DNA from: Ferrimonas kyonanensis DSM 18153
GTDB taxonomy: Bacteria > Pseudomonadota > Gammaproteobacteria > Enterobacterales > Shewanellaceae
Direction: 5' to 3'
Assembly: GCF_000425405.1 (NCBI RefSeq)
Contig: NZ_AUDJ01000015.1
Coordinates: forward strand, 124,001 to 188,000
Length of the DNA: 64,000 bases
Part shown: positions 34,913 to 42,727 of the stretch, one piece after another
Layout: each line of letters opens with the position of its first letter
Position numbering within the stretch: the stretch's first letter is position 1
Notes under the pieces: generated by a model
Database searches by the model: none
The model's input: the letters and a program-made list of their open reading frames with translations, nothing else
Told to the model about the DNA's origin: nothing
Translations under genes and position numbers: made by a program

Positions 34913-36054
34913 AGTGACGTCTCCTCAACCGGATTGACTCTCATACCACTCAGGTAGCGATTGACGGGGCGGGACACGACCTTGACCGAATCTGGACCTG
35001 AGGTGGCTTTCAGATAGCTAAGATCCTCCTGATGAAACAAAACCTGTGCATCAAGGGGCCGCAGTGTATTGTCTTTCTGAACCAGCCATATCTGGCCCTG
35101 AGTGGTCAGTGCGGTGCTGGGGACCTGCCATACATTGCGCAGTTGACGACCGGGGATGGCGGCTTGAACAAAGGTACCGGTTAACAGGGGAACCGTTTGA
35201 TCCAGCGGATGGTCCACGGCGACGATGAGGGAACGTTGGCGATCGTCGCTGTTGTAGTGTTGCTCGCGACGAATGACCCGGCCTTGCCACTGACTTTGGC
35301 CGTCGACGCTGGTGAGGGTGACAGACCAGTTCTTCGGTGTCTGAACAGGCAGGTTGTGCCATTGAGACTCTGACAGTGGCAGGCGGATTTCCACCCGATC
35401 GGTACTGTACAGGGTGGCGACCACATCCCCGGCCTGAACTCGGCTGCCCGGTTCGACGTTTCGGTCGACGACGATGGCGTCGAACGGCGCCCTGATGCGC
35501 GTTCGTTCGAGGTCACGGCGAGCGACGACCACGGAAGACTGAGCCTGGCTGACGCTGGCCTGGGCCGCTTTCAATTGCGGTTGCCGCAGTACCAATGGCG
35601 AATCCGGCTGGCCTTTTAATCCAGAGTTCTGCCACTCCTGCTTGGCCTGCTCGACCTGGCGCTGTTCCTCCAGCAGCGCCAGTTCGGCGTCTGCCAGCTG
35701 TTTTTCTGCCGCGGCCAGGGCTTGTCGATAGTCGCTGTCGTCCAGTTGCGCCAACAGCTGGCCGGCCCGGACCCGGTTGCCACTGGCAAGCGCGTCTTCC
35801 AAGAGCATTAACTGGCCACTGACCTGGGCCGACAGGCTAAGTTGATGATGTGCCCGGACTTCGCCAAAACCGATGACCTTGCTTTGGGCCGTTTGTGGCT
35901 GAATCAGTGTGATGCTCACATCAGGCACCAGCACCGGAGATTCGGAGGGTTCCGCCAACAGGGCATCGGAAGGCGTGCTGTTGAACGCCAGGGCGCCAGC
36001 GATGGAGGCGGCGCCAATCAAGGTGGCGATCAGGGTAACGGGTTTTGTTTTCAT
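34909..36054 (-). CDS. RND efflux membrane fusion protein
   Basis: The 381-residue protein has an N-terminal signal/anchor (TLIATLIGAASIAGALAF), then the lipoyl half GEVRAHHQLSLSAQVSGQLMLL...VRAGQLLAQLDDSDY, a coiled-coil hairpin, IRAPFDAIVVDRNVEPGSRVQAGDVVATL, a beta-barrel and a membrane-proximal domain ending RYLSGMRVNPVEETSL. No lipobox is seen. ATGA overlaps join it to both neighbours. Confidence 0.9.
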   Translation of the reverse strand: MKTKPVTLIATLIGAASIAGALAFNSTPSDALLAEPSESPVLVPDVSITLIQPQTAQSKVIGFGEVRAHHQLSLSAQVSGQLMLLEDALASGNRVRAGQLLAQLDDSDYRQALAAAEKQLADAELALLEEQRQVEQAKQEWQNSGLKGQPDSPLVLRQPQLKAAQASVSQAQSSVVVARRDLERTRIRAPFDAIVVDRNVEPGSRVQAGDVVATLYSTDRVEIRLPLSESQWHNLPVQTPKNWSVTLTSVDGQSQWQGRVIRREQHYNSDDRQRSLIVAVDHPLDQTVPLLTGTFVQAAIPGRQLRNVWQVPSTALTTQGQIWLVQKDNTLRPLDAQVLFHQEDLSYLKATSGPDSVKVVSRPVNRYLSGMRVNPVEETSL

Positions 36055-37397
36055 GATTGGACTCCGAGTCCCAGGGCCAGCCCGAGGTCTACTCGGTTGA
36101 CCAAACGGTTATAGGTTTCAGTGATCCACTGACTTTCGCGATCAAACTGTTGTTGTTGAATGCTGAGCAAATCCTGCATGGTTACCAACCCCTGGCGGTA
36201 GCGCTGTTGGTAGCTGGCACTGCTGCGTTTGGCACTGGTAACGGCATCGGCAAGATGCTGCTGGCTGAGGGTAAGCTGCCGCTCTTTGCTGAGGGCGGCG
36301 TCCACTTCCAGTACGGCATCGAGCAGGGTGGAGCGGTAAGACCAGTACTGTTGTTCAGCGGTCAGCTCGGCAATGTCGGCGGCGGCTTTTAATTGGCCAC
36401 CGCGATAGAGGGGGGCGGTCAACTGCCCGAGCAGAGACCATACCGGGCTGGCGAACAGAGAATCGGACAGGTTGGCGCCCTGATCAGCCAGGGTGGCACT
36501 GATGCTCAACGACGGCAGCATGGACTTGTACGCCACCGAAGCCCGCTTGCTGGCGGCTTGGGTGCCGAGGTAGGCACTGATCAGATCGGGACGGCGCCCC
36601 AGGTCCTGTTCTGGAAACTTGGCCAGAGGGAGCATCACATCGGGAAACGCCTCCGGGGTGGGCAGGTCTGCATCCCGGTCACCGAGCAGTTGACGCAGGT
36701 TACGTTGGGCCTGGGCCAGCTGTTCACCGACGGTGGTCAGCGTGGCCCGGCTGGCGGCGGTGTTGCTGCGGGCGTTGTCCAGCTCATAGAGACTGCCCAG
36801 CCCTCGAGCGTAACGACTTAAGATCAGCGCCTCGTTTTGCTCAAGCACCGTTAGGCGCCGTCGTTCGACATTCATTAACTGCTGCTGCAGTGCCAGTTGC
36901 AGGTAGCCTCGTATTACGTTTGCGGCCAGCAGATCCCGAGCGCCCTGGAGGTCGGCAGCACCGGCGGCGCTGTCGAGACGGGCGGCGGCATCGGCGTCTG
37001 TCAACTTGCCCCAGATATCCAGTTCCCAGCCGACGGTGATGCCGGCTTGATAACTGGTATCGGCAGACTCCTGGTCCTGGCCCTGCAGATTCAAGTCCAC
37101 CGTCGGCAACCTGGCGCCGAGGCTCTGGCGGCGGTTGGCGTAGAGAATCGACAGCGTCAACCGGGTCTGAGCCAGGTCCGGGTTGTTACTGAGGCTGGTT
37201 TGAATCAGTGGGGTCAGTTGCGGCAGCGGAACCAGTTCATAGAGGCTGGTGCTGGCCTGGCCTTGTGGGAGCGAATTCCAGTGTGACTGGCTGGCGATGG
37301 CCGCATCCATCGACGGGCGATGATCCTTTGGCGACAGGGCCTGACAGCCACTTAAGCCGGCGACAATCAGCGTCAGCCACAGGGTGGAGAACTTCAT
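36051..37397 (-). CDS. Outer-membrane efflux lipoprotein (NodT/OprM class)
   Basis: The 448-residue protein has a lipoprotein signal with VAGLSGC (Cys18). Two outer-membrane-factor repeats follow, with GWELDIWGKLTDADAAARLDSA and RRPDLISAYLGTQAASKRASVAYKSMLPSLSISATL as hallmarks of the NodT/OprM class. It is first in the operon, so the tripartite pump and its two-component system share one promoter upstream of 37397. Confidence 0.92.
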   Translation of the reverse strand: MKFSTLWLTLIVAGLSGCQALSPKDHRPSMDAAIASQSHWNSLPQGQASTSLYELVPLPQLTPLIQTSLSNNPDLAQTRLTLSILYANRRQSLGARLPTVDLNLQGQDQESADTSYQAGITVGWELDIWGKLTDADAAARLDSAAGAADLQGARDLLAANVIRGYLQLALQQQLMNVERRRLTVLEQNEALILSRYARGLGSLYELDNARSNTAASRATLTTVGEQLAQAQRNLRQLLGDRDADLPTPEAFPDVMLPLAKFPEQDLGRRPDLISAYLGTQAASKRASVAYKSMLPSLSISATLADQGANLSDSLFASPVWSLLGQLTAPLYRGGQLKAAADIAELTAEQQYWSYRSTLLDAVLEVDAALSKERQLTLSQQHLADAVTSAKRSSASYQQRYRQGLVTMQDLLSIQQQQFDRESQWITETYNRLVNRVDLGLALGLGVQS

Positions 37398-37497
37398 GGT
37401 CTGAAACCCAATTGATGATTAGGGTTTCGACTGTACGGCCGCCGGGGTTAAATCAGGGTTAACAGGGCCGTTGATGCGGCCACCGATGCGGTGCGTG

Positions 37498-37911
37498 TTA
37501 CTGCCTGAGCAGGTGGTGTTTCTGAAGTTGCCGTTGCAACAGGGGGCGGTTGAAGCCGTTGATGATCATGTCGCCGACCACAATCTTGGGTACGCCGCTG
37601 GAGTCCAGTGAGGCGTACAGCGCATCGGTGGTGGCGTTGCCGGCCTCGACATCCCGTTCCAAAAATCCAATGCCGTTAGCGGTCAAATACTCCTTGGTTT
37701 GCTTACAGTAGGGGCACCATTGGGTGGTGTAAACCACAATAGGGGCGTTAACGTCCTTAAAATGGGCACTGGTATCGGTAATGATAAATTCGGGGCCGCG
37801 CTGGTAGCGATCCCAGCCGGCTTTGGCGCCGATGCCGATCCCCAGACCGATGACCACCATCAGCACCAGGCTGGCACTCTCTTTTGCGTAATGAAGCAGG
37901 GATGATTTCAT
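37498..37911 (-). CDS. Membrane-anchored glutaredoxin-like protein
   Basis: The start at 37911 gives 137 residues (an ATG at 37923 is also possible). A transmembrane helix at about 13-30 is followed by a linker and a glutaredoxin domain, IVVYTTQWCPYCKQTKEYL, with the redox pair Cys66-x2-Cys69, cis-Pro in GVPKIVVGDMIINGF and a basic C-terminus. Topology could place the domain in either compartment; an N-in single helix would place it in the periplasm. A Fur-like dyad lies upstream at 38044. Confidence 0.82.
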   Translation of the reverse strand: MKSSLLHYAKESASLVLMVVIGLGIGIGAKAGWDRYQRGPEFIITDTSAHFKDVNAPIVVYTTQWCPYCKQTKEYLTANGIGFLERDVEAGNATTDALYASLDSSGVPKIVVGDMIINGFNRPLLQRQLQKHHLLRQ

Positions 37912-38238
37912 GGCGACTCTCATGCCGTGGCTGATTGCGTGGCGCAGCAGGTGGTGGGCGGTGTGGTGTTCAGGAGGGGGAGCACCGAACCATAATGGCG
38001 GGCGTAAGGGCGGTAAATGTGACCGGTTCCTGAATGCTTCATTTGAAAATCCTTTTCAATATTAGTTCTTTGCCATGGCTGGCTGTGTTCAAGCTATCAC
38101 CGGCAGCGGGAACGTCAATGGGGCAGGAGGGCGAGACAAAGGACAGCGATTGTAAGTGATGTTCCAGTCTGTGGGTGGGAGATGGCAGATGCGGCTGCGG
38201 CGCGGGAGAGACGAGCTCTCCCGCTGTGGATTAGGGGG
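37912..38238. other. Intergenic region with inverted repeats
   Basis: No protein-like frame is evident. It holds a Fur-like dyad at 38043-38059 and a GCGGGAGAG/CTCTCCCGC stem-loop at 38202-38224 near the end of the ABC-2 permease gene. The stem-loop has no T run. Confidence 0.5.
38043..38059. promoter_or_regulatory. Fur-like inverted repeat upstream of the glutaredoxin gene
   Basis: TTGAAAATCCTTTTCAA is a perfect 7-bp dyad around TCC. The inner TGAAAATCCTTTTCA matches the 7-1-7 Fur motif TGATAATCATTATCA at 12 of 15 positions. It lies about 130 bp before the start. Another dimeric regulator is possible. Confidence 0.35.
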
Positions 38239-39222
38239 TCAGTTCCAGCGGAAGCGCCAACTGGCCAGCGCCATTGCCAGCAGGGTAAACAGCGCCAGTG
38301 GCCACAAGTGATGGGCGATGGCTCCGAGGCCGGCGCCGTCGATGATCACCGCCCGGTTGGCGTCATTCATGTGCGTCAGTGGCAGCAGATCGGCCAGGGC
38401 CCGAACCCAGGGCTGGCTACCCTCGAGGCTGAACCAGATTCCGGACAGCAGCATCATCGGCCAGGAGAACAGGTTCAACATGCCATTACTGAACTCCTCG
38501 GAGCGGGTTTTGCTGGCCACCAGCAGACCGAGGCTGATCATCGCCGCCGATCCCAGGGTGGTGGTGAGCAGCAGCAGCAACGGATTACCAACGATGGGGA
38601 TCGAGAACAGCAGGCACACCAGGGTAAACACCACCGCCGAGGTGGCGACGATGGTGCCGAGCCGGCTAAGCAGTTGCGACGTCAGAAACTGCCAGGGTTT
38701 GAGTGGGGTGACCTGCATCCGCCTGAGCACGCCGGTGCGCCGATAGCGGACCACGACGTAGCCGACGCCATAGAGGGCGGAAAACATCATGTTCATGCCG
38801 ATGATGCCCGGCAGCAACCACTCGACATGACGCACGGCCTGGCCCTGAATCGTTTGTTTGGTCAAATGGGGCGCCCGGGCCAGCAACAGCTGTTCGACGA
38901 TGTAGCCCCGGGCAGAATCGGGGTTGACCCAGTAATGGTCGCCTTCGATGGCGAGATCCACCAGGTGGCGGGCCACCTTGTGTTTAGCTAATGCACTGTC
39001 GGCGTAGGGAATCAGCTCAATGTGGCGCAGATCCCGCAGCGCCGAGACGGTGCTGGCCGGACCGACGACGCCGATCTGATAAAGAGGCTTGTCGTTGTCA
39101 TCAAACACCAGGGTAAGGGCGATGACCAACACCAGAGGAAACAGCAGCGACCAGCCGAGGGCGGATTTGTCCCGCCCAAACTCCAGGTTTCGTGCGTGAA
39201 TCAATGCTAGCAGGGCGTTCAT
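38239..39222 (-). CDS. ABC-2 type transporter permease
   Basis: The start at 39222 overlaps the ATPase stop and gives 327 residues. One N-terminal helix, a large extracytoplasmic domain (about 45-150) and five C-terminal helices follow the ABC-2 layout, with YRRTGVLRRMQVTPLKPWQFLTSQLLSR as the coupling region and MLLSGIWFSLEGSQPWVRALADLLPLTHMNDANR near the end. It is probably a drug or lipid exporter with the adjacent ATPase. Confidence 0.85.
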   Translation of the reverse strand: MNALLALIHARNLEFGRDKSALGWSLLFPLVLVIALTLVFDDNDKPLYQIGVVGPASTVSALRDLRHIELIPYADSALAKHKVARHLVDLAIEGDHYWVNPDSARGYIVEQLLLARAPHLTKQTIQGQAVRHVEWLLPGIIGMNMMFSALYGVGYVVVRYRRTGVLRRMQVTPLKPWQFLTSQLLSRLGTIVATSAVVFTLVCLLFSIPIVGNPLLLLLTTTLGSAAMISLGLLVASKTRSEEFSNGMLNLFSWPMMLLSGIWFSLEGSQPWVRALADLLPLTHMNDANRAVIIDGAGLGAIAHHLWPLALFTLLAMALASWRFRWN

Positions 39223-40103
39223 GACTGCAACGTGCTCCCGGTGAGTTTCAAGAAAAGGTCTTCCAGGTTGGGCTGACGAATATTGAGTCCTTGCAGCGAT
39301 ACCCCGGCGCCACTGAGCCATTTCAGCACCCCGTCGGTGTCTCTGCACTCCAGCAACAACTGCGGCCCCTGGCGATGGACTCGAATTTCTGCGGCGGGCG
39401 GTTCCGGCAAACGGCGATCCGAAGGCAGCGACACCAGGTGGGGAAAGAAGTGATCCTCAATCAAAGCCAGTGGGCTCTGTTCGGCGATGATCTGCCCCCG
39501 ATCCATGATGGCAATGCGATCGCAAAGTTGCTCCGCTTCCTCCATGTAGTGGGTGGTCATCAAGATGGTTTTGCCCTGGGCTTTGACTTTCTGCAGCAGG
39601 GCCCAAAACGCCTGGCGGGCATTGGGATCCAGGCCGGTTGTGGGTTCATCGAGAAACAGCAATTGCGGGTCGTTGACCAGACTCATGGCCAGCAGCAGTC
39701 GCTGACGTTGGCCTCCGGACAGGTGGAAATGCAGCTGATCCGCTACCTCGGTGAGCTGACACTGCTCCAGCAATGGCTCCAGCGCTACCGGCTTGGGGTA
39801 GAAGCTGGCAAACAGTTTCAGGCAGTCACGCACGCTCAGGTAGTCGGGCAGGGCGGTGGATTGAAACTGAATGCCGATGGCGTGCTGGTACGCCCGGCTC
39901 AGAGGCTGGCCATTAAACAGGATGGTGCCCGAGTCCGGCGGGGTGATGCCTTCCAGCATCTCCAGGGTGGTGGACTTACCGGCGCCATTGGGGCCCAGTA
40001 GTCCGAAGCAGCTGCCTTGTTCGATGGCCAGATCGATGTGGTCTACTGCCAATTTGTCGCCGTAGCGTTTGCTCAAAGCCTGGGCATGTATCAGGGTGCT
40101 CAA
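39219..40103 (-). CDS. ABC-2 exporter ATP-binding protein
   Basis: The 294-residue ATPase has Walker A GPNGAGKST near 36-44, the Q-loop GIQFQSTALPDYLSV, signature LSGGQRQRLLLAMSL, Walker B LLFLDEPTTGLDP and the His switch TTHYMEEAEQL, typical of the DrrA/CcmA-like export class. The C-terminal 70 residues form the usual regulatory tail. It is cotranscribed with the permease. Confidence 0.92.
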   Translation of the reverse strand: MSTLIHAQALSKRYGDKLAVDHIDLAIEQGSCFGLLGPNGAGKSTTLEMLEGITPPDSGTILFNGQPLSRAYQHAIGIQFQSTALPDYLSVRDCLKLFASFYPKPVALEPLLEQCQLTEVADQLHFHLSGGQRQRLLLAMSLVNDPQLLFLDEPTTGLDPNARQAFWALLQKVKAQGKTILMTTHYMEEAEQLCDRIAIMDRGQIIAEQSPLALIEDHFFPHLVSLPSDRRLPEPPAAEIRVHRQGPQLLLECRDTDGVLKWLSGAGVSLQGLNIRQPNLEDLFLKLTGSTLQS

Positions 40104-40295
40104 CGGAATGCCCTTTTACCTAAATGCAATTCAATGGCTCATTGTCCGAGCCTTTCGTTATGCAATCACTGTGGGTTTTAACAGAGTTTTGTGCCGGTTG
40201 CCGGAACTGTGCAATGGCTCTGACTTTGCCGTTTCGACGCTGCGGTCTGCGGTGTCGGCGGAGTATGCTGACGCTTGGAAAATCGGGAGCCTGAT

Positions 40296-41183
40296 ATGTT
40301 TGTGAATCGATGGCGTGGTCGCCTGTTGTTATTGCTGGTGCTGGTTGCGCCGGCCAGTGTGTGGGCTCAGTTAAGGGTGGTGTCGCTGGCGCCGAACTGG
40401 AGCCATACGGTGGCCGAGTTGGGCCAGGAGCAAAGTCTGGTGGGCGTGACCCGTTATGCCCGTTTTCCCGATAGCATTCCTCAGCGTGTGGCTCGTGGAG
40501 AACTGGCGGTGGTAGGCGGTTTTACCGACATCGATGTGGCGGCGGTGCTGGCGCTGAAACCGGACCTGGTGCTCACGGCAACGGGATTACAACGAAAGTT
40601 GCAGCAGGCATTGCAGCAACAAGGGGTGCGGGTCATTCACATGCAGGAGCGCAGCCTGGATGAGGTCTATGAAAAGATTCGGGCCCTGGGTCAGGCCCTG
40701 GACGTGCCCCAGGCGGCCGATGCCATGGTCGAGCAGATTCAATCACAGTTAGACGAGGTTGCGCGCCAGTATGCCAATCAGCCGCCGGTGCGTGTCTATT
40801 ATGAAATCAACTACCTGTATAAATGTGTGCCGGGTGCCGATTCCTACATGACCGAACTGATTCGATTGGTGGGTGGTGAGCCGGTGTTTGCTGAGCGGCC
40901 GGGCATCGCTCCGGCGGTGAGCTGGAGTGAGGTGGTGGCGGCCAACCCTCAGGTGATGTTGATGCCACTGTGGCCCGATGCCGGCGGCCCGATTTTTGAC
41001 GGGCCTCAGGCGGGCAGTGGCACCACCACGGTGGCAGAGGTTCGGGCCAGAGAGCAGGCCGAAAAGGTGGATGCGGTGCGCTTGGATCAGGTGCGTTACA
41101 TCGATTCGGCGGTGACCAAACAGGCCGGTCCCAGCATTCCGCGGGCCGCACGGTTATTGGCCGAGGCGATTCACGGCGGTTAG
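40296..41183 (+). CDS. btuF: BtuF-like periplasmic cobalamin-binding protein
   Basis: The start at 40296 follows GGGAGCCTGAT and gives a signal peptide (RWRGRLLLLLVLVAPASVWA). The mature part is a type-III periplasmic binding protein: RVVSLAPNWSHTVAELG, LVGVTRYARFPDS, IDVAAVLALKPDLVLTA and VRVYYEINYLYKC. The first of these is close to BtuF. No btuCD lies nearby and no B12 box is seen upstream, so cobalamin binding rests on similarity; a haem or siderophore ligand is the alternative. Its end overlaps the zinc-ribbon gene by 4 nt, tail to tail. Confidence 0.78.
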   Translation: MFVNRWRGRLLLLLVLVAPASVWAQLRVVSLAPNWSHTVAELGQEQSLVGVTRYARFPDSIPQRVARGELAVVGGFTDIDVAAVLALKPDLVLTATGLQRKLQQALQQQGVRVIHMQERSLDEVYEKIRALGQALDVPQAADAMVEQIQSQLDEVARQYANQPPVRVYYEINYLYKCVPGADSYMTELIRLVGGEPVFAERPGIAPAVSWSEVVAANPQVMLMPLWPDAGGPIFDGPQAGSGTTTVAEVRAREQAEKVDAVRLDQVRYIDSAVTKQAGPSIPRAARLLAEAIHGG

Positions 41184-41485
41184 TCGCCGGTTACCACCAG
41201 GTTATCCCGGTCTTCTTCCGACAGAAACTGCTCCACCTTGCCGCAGCGACGACAGGCGTACAACTGCAGTGGCTGCTTCAGGCTCAGGGCTTGCAGCAGA
41301 GTCTGCAGCGCCGGCGATGGGGTAACTGGCATCGCCTGCAGCGGGATGTCACAGCGCAGGCATAAAGGCATGGTGGCGACGTCTGGCCGTTCGGTGTCAT
41401 GGCTGCGGGCGGTGCAGCAGTGCCAGCATTGGGAAAACGCGTCGTCGTCGATCAGAACATTACAGTTGTTGCATACCCAGGCCAC
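41180..41485 (-). CDS. Double zinc-ribbon small protein
   Basis: The 101-residue protein has CNNCNVLIDDDAFSQCWHC near the N-terminus, LCLRCD in the middle and ACRRCG near the C-terminus, suggesting two zinc-ribbon knuckle sets. No family is recognised. It is convergent with the btuF-like gene. Confidence 0.7.
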   Translation of the reverse strand: MAWVCNNCNVLIDDDAFSQCWHCCTARSHDTERPDVATMPLCLRCDIPLQAMPVTPSPALQTLLQALSLKQPLQLYACRRCGKVEQFLSEEDRDNLVVTGD

Positions 41486-41794
41486 AGGCTTCTCCTCTTG
41501 AGTGTGCGAATGACTATATCGTCATTGTCATATGCGAGTCTACGATAATAATTTCTTCAAGATCAGTTAACTAGCTCAAACTCCTGTCGCTTGCTAGTGC
41601 ATATCTAACCAGGGCAACCGCCGAGTGACATCAGGCCGAAAAAATTGTGTTAGCCCGTTGGCAAAACCGCGATCACTGTGAAAAGCCCCAGAGTATTTAC
41701 GTCTCTAACCCATTACCGTCTTGGGCAATGGGCGGCAGGATCGATGATGTTCAATCGCCTTAATTTCGATAAAAACAGCTTGGCAGAGATGATG
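41486..41794. other. Intergenic region upstream of the decaheme cytochrome gene
   Basis: About 300 bp, AT-rich in its first half. It should carry the promoters for the flanking divergent genes. No clear operator was recognised; the decaheme frame stays open back to 41678 but lacks a signal-peptide-like start there. Confidence 0.45.
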
Positions 41795-42715
41795 ATGAAA
41801 ACAGTGACCGCTTTTGGAGCGATGATACTGGTGGCATTGGGTACCGCTGGCGCGGCCCAGGCTCAGCAACAGGATGTGCTGTTGCAACTGCAACAGAAAT
41901 TTGAACAGGGCAAATACTCCAAAAAAGGGGCCGATGGTTGCATGATGTGCCATCGCAAAACCGAGGGTGTGGATGCCATTTTTGATGGTGTCCATGGCGA
42001 TCCCAACACCGTCGCTGGCCCCATGGCCGGTCTGCAGTGTGAAGCCTGCCACGGGCCTCAGGGTAAACACCGGGGTAAGAATGAGCCGATGCTGACGTTC
42101 GGTAAAGACTCGCCATTAACCGCCGACATGCAGAACAGTGTGTGCCTGGGGTGTCACGATGACAGCCAGCGGATGGACTGGCATGGCTCCGCCCACGTCT
42201 CGGAGGAAGTGGCCTGTACCGATTGTCATCAGCTGCACATCGCCAAAGACCCGGTGCTCAGCCGTAGCGGTCAGAACGACACCTGTCAGCAATGCCACAC
42301 CAAGGTAAAAGCGGACAGCCACAAACGTTCTGCCCACCCGATCAAGTGGGATGAGATGAGCTGCAGCGATTGCCACAACCCTCATGGCTCCATGGCGGAA
42401 TCGGCGTTGAATGAACCGATGCTGAACGACACCTGCTATCAGTGCCACGCCGACAAGCGCGGTCCTTTCCTGTGGGAGCACGCGCCGGTAATGGAAAATT
42501 GCGCTAACTGCCACGATGCTCACGGCAGCGTCAACGAAGGCATGCTGAAGACCCGGGTACCGATGCTGTGCAAACAGTGTCACGCCGAGTCCAACCACCC
42601 AAGCACCGTTCCCGGTGGCAATGGCAGCATTCAGACTGCTGGCCAGGGTTGCCTGAACTGTCATAGCCAGATCCACGGCTCGAACCATCCGTCCGGTCAG
42701 GCGTTTCAGTTTTAA
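41795..42715 (+). CDS. Periplasmic decaheme c-type cytochrome, MtrA/DmsE family
   Basis: Ten CXXCH motifs are visible (CMMCH, CEACH, CLGCH, CTDCH, CQQCH, CSDCH, CYQCH, CANCH, CKQCH, CLNCH), with distal His ligands such as those in HGSAHVSEE and KRSAHPIKW. The start at 41795 is chosen from three tandem ATGs because AGAG lies 6 nt before it and a clean signal peptide ending AAQAQQQ follows. The 306-residue length fits MtrA/DmsE, which insert into an outer-membrane barrel and carry electrons across it. The MtrB-type barrel gene is 12 nt downstream. No terminal reductase (MtrC, OmcA, DmsAB) is adjacent. Confidence 0.93.
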   Translation: MKTVTAFGAMILVALGTAGAAQAQQQDVLLQLQQKFEQGKYSKKGADGCMMCHRKTEGVDAIFDGVHGDPNTVAGPMAGLQCEACHGPQGKHRGKNEPMLTFGKDSPLTADMQNSVCLGCHDDSQRMDWHGSAHVSEEVACTDCHQLHIAKDPVLSRSGQNDTCQQCHTKVKADSHKRSAHPIKWDEMSCSDCHNPHGSMAESALNEPMLNDTCYQCHADKRGPFLWEHAPVMENCANCHDAHGSVNEGMLKTRVPMLCKQCHAESNHPSTVPGGNGSIQTAGQGCLNCHSQIHGSNHPSGQAFQF

Positions 42716-42727
42716 GGGAGAACTAAA

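Noticed and set aside
38182-38991. 269-codon plus-strand frame over the ABC-2 permease gene
   Set aside because: Gln/His/Gly-rich shadow of a clear membrane permease on the other strand.
40104-40295. Possible cobalamin riboswitch before the btuF-like gene
   Set aside because: No B12-box match was found in the 190 bp upstream.
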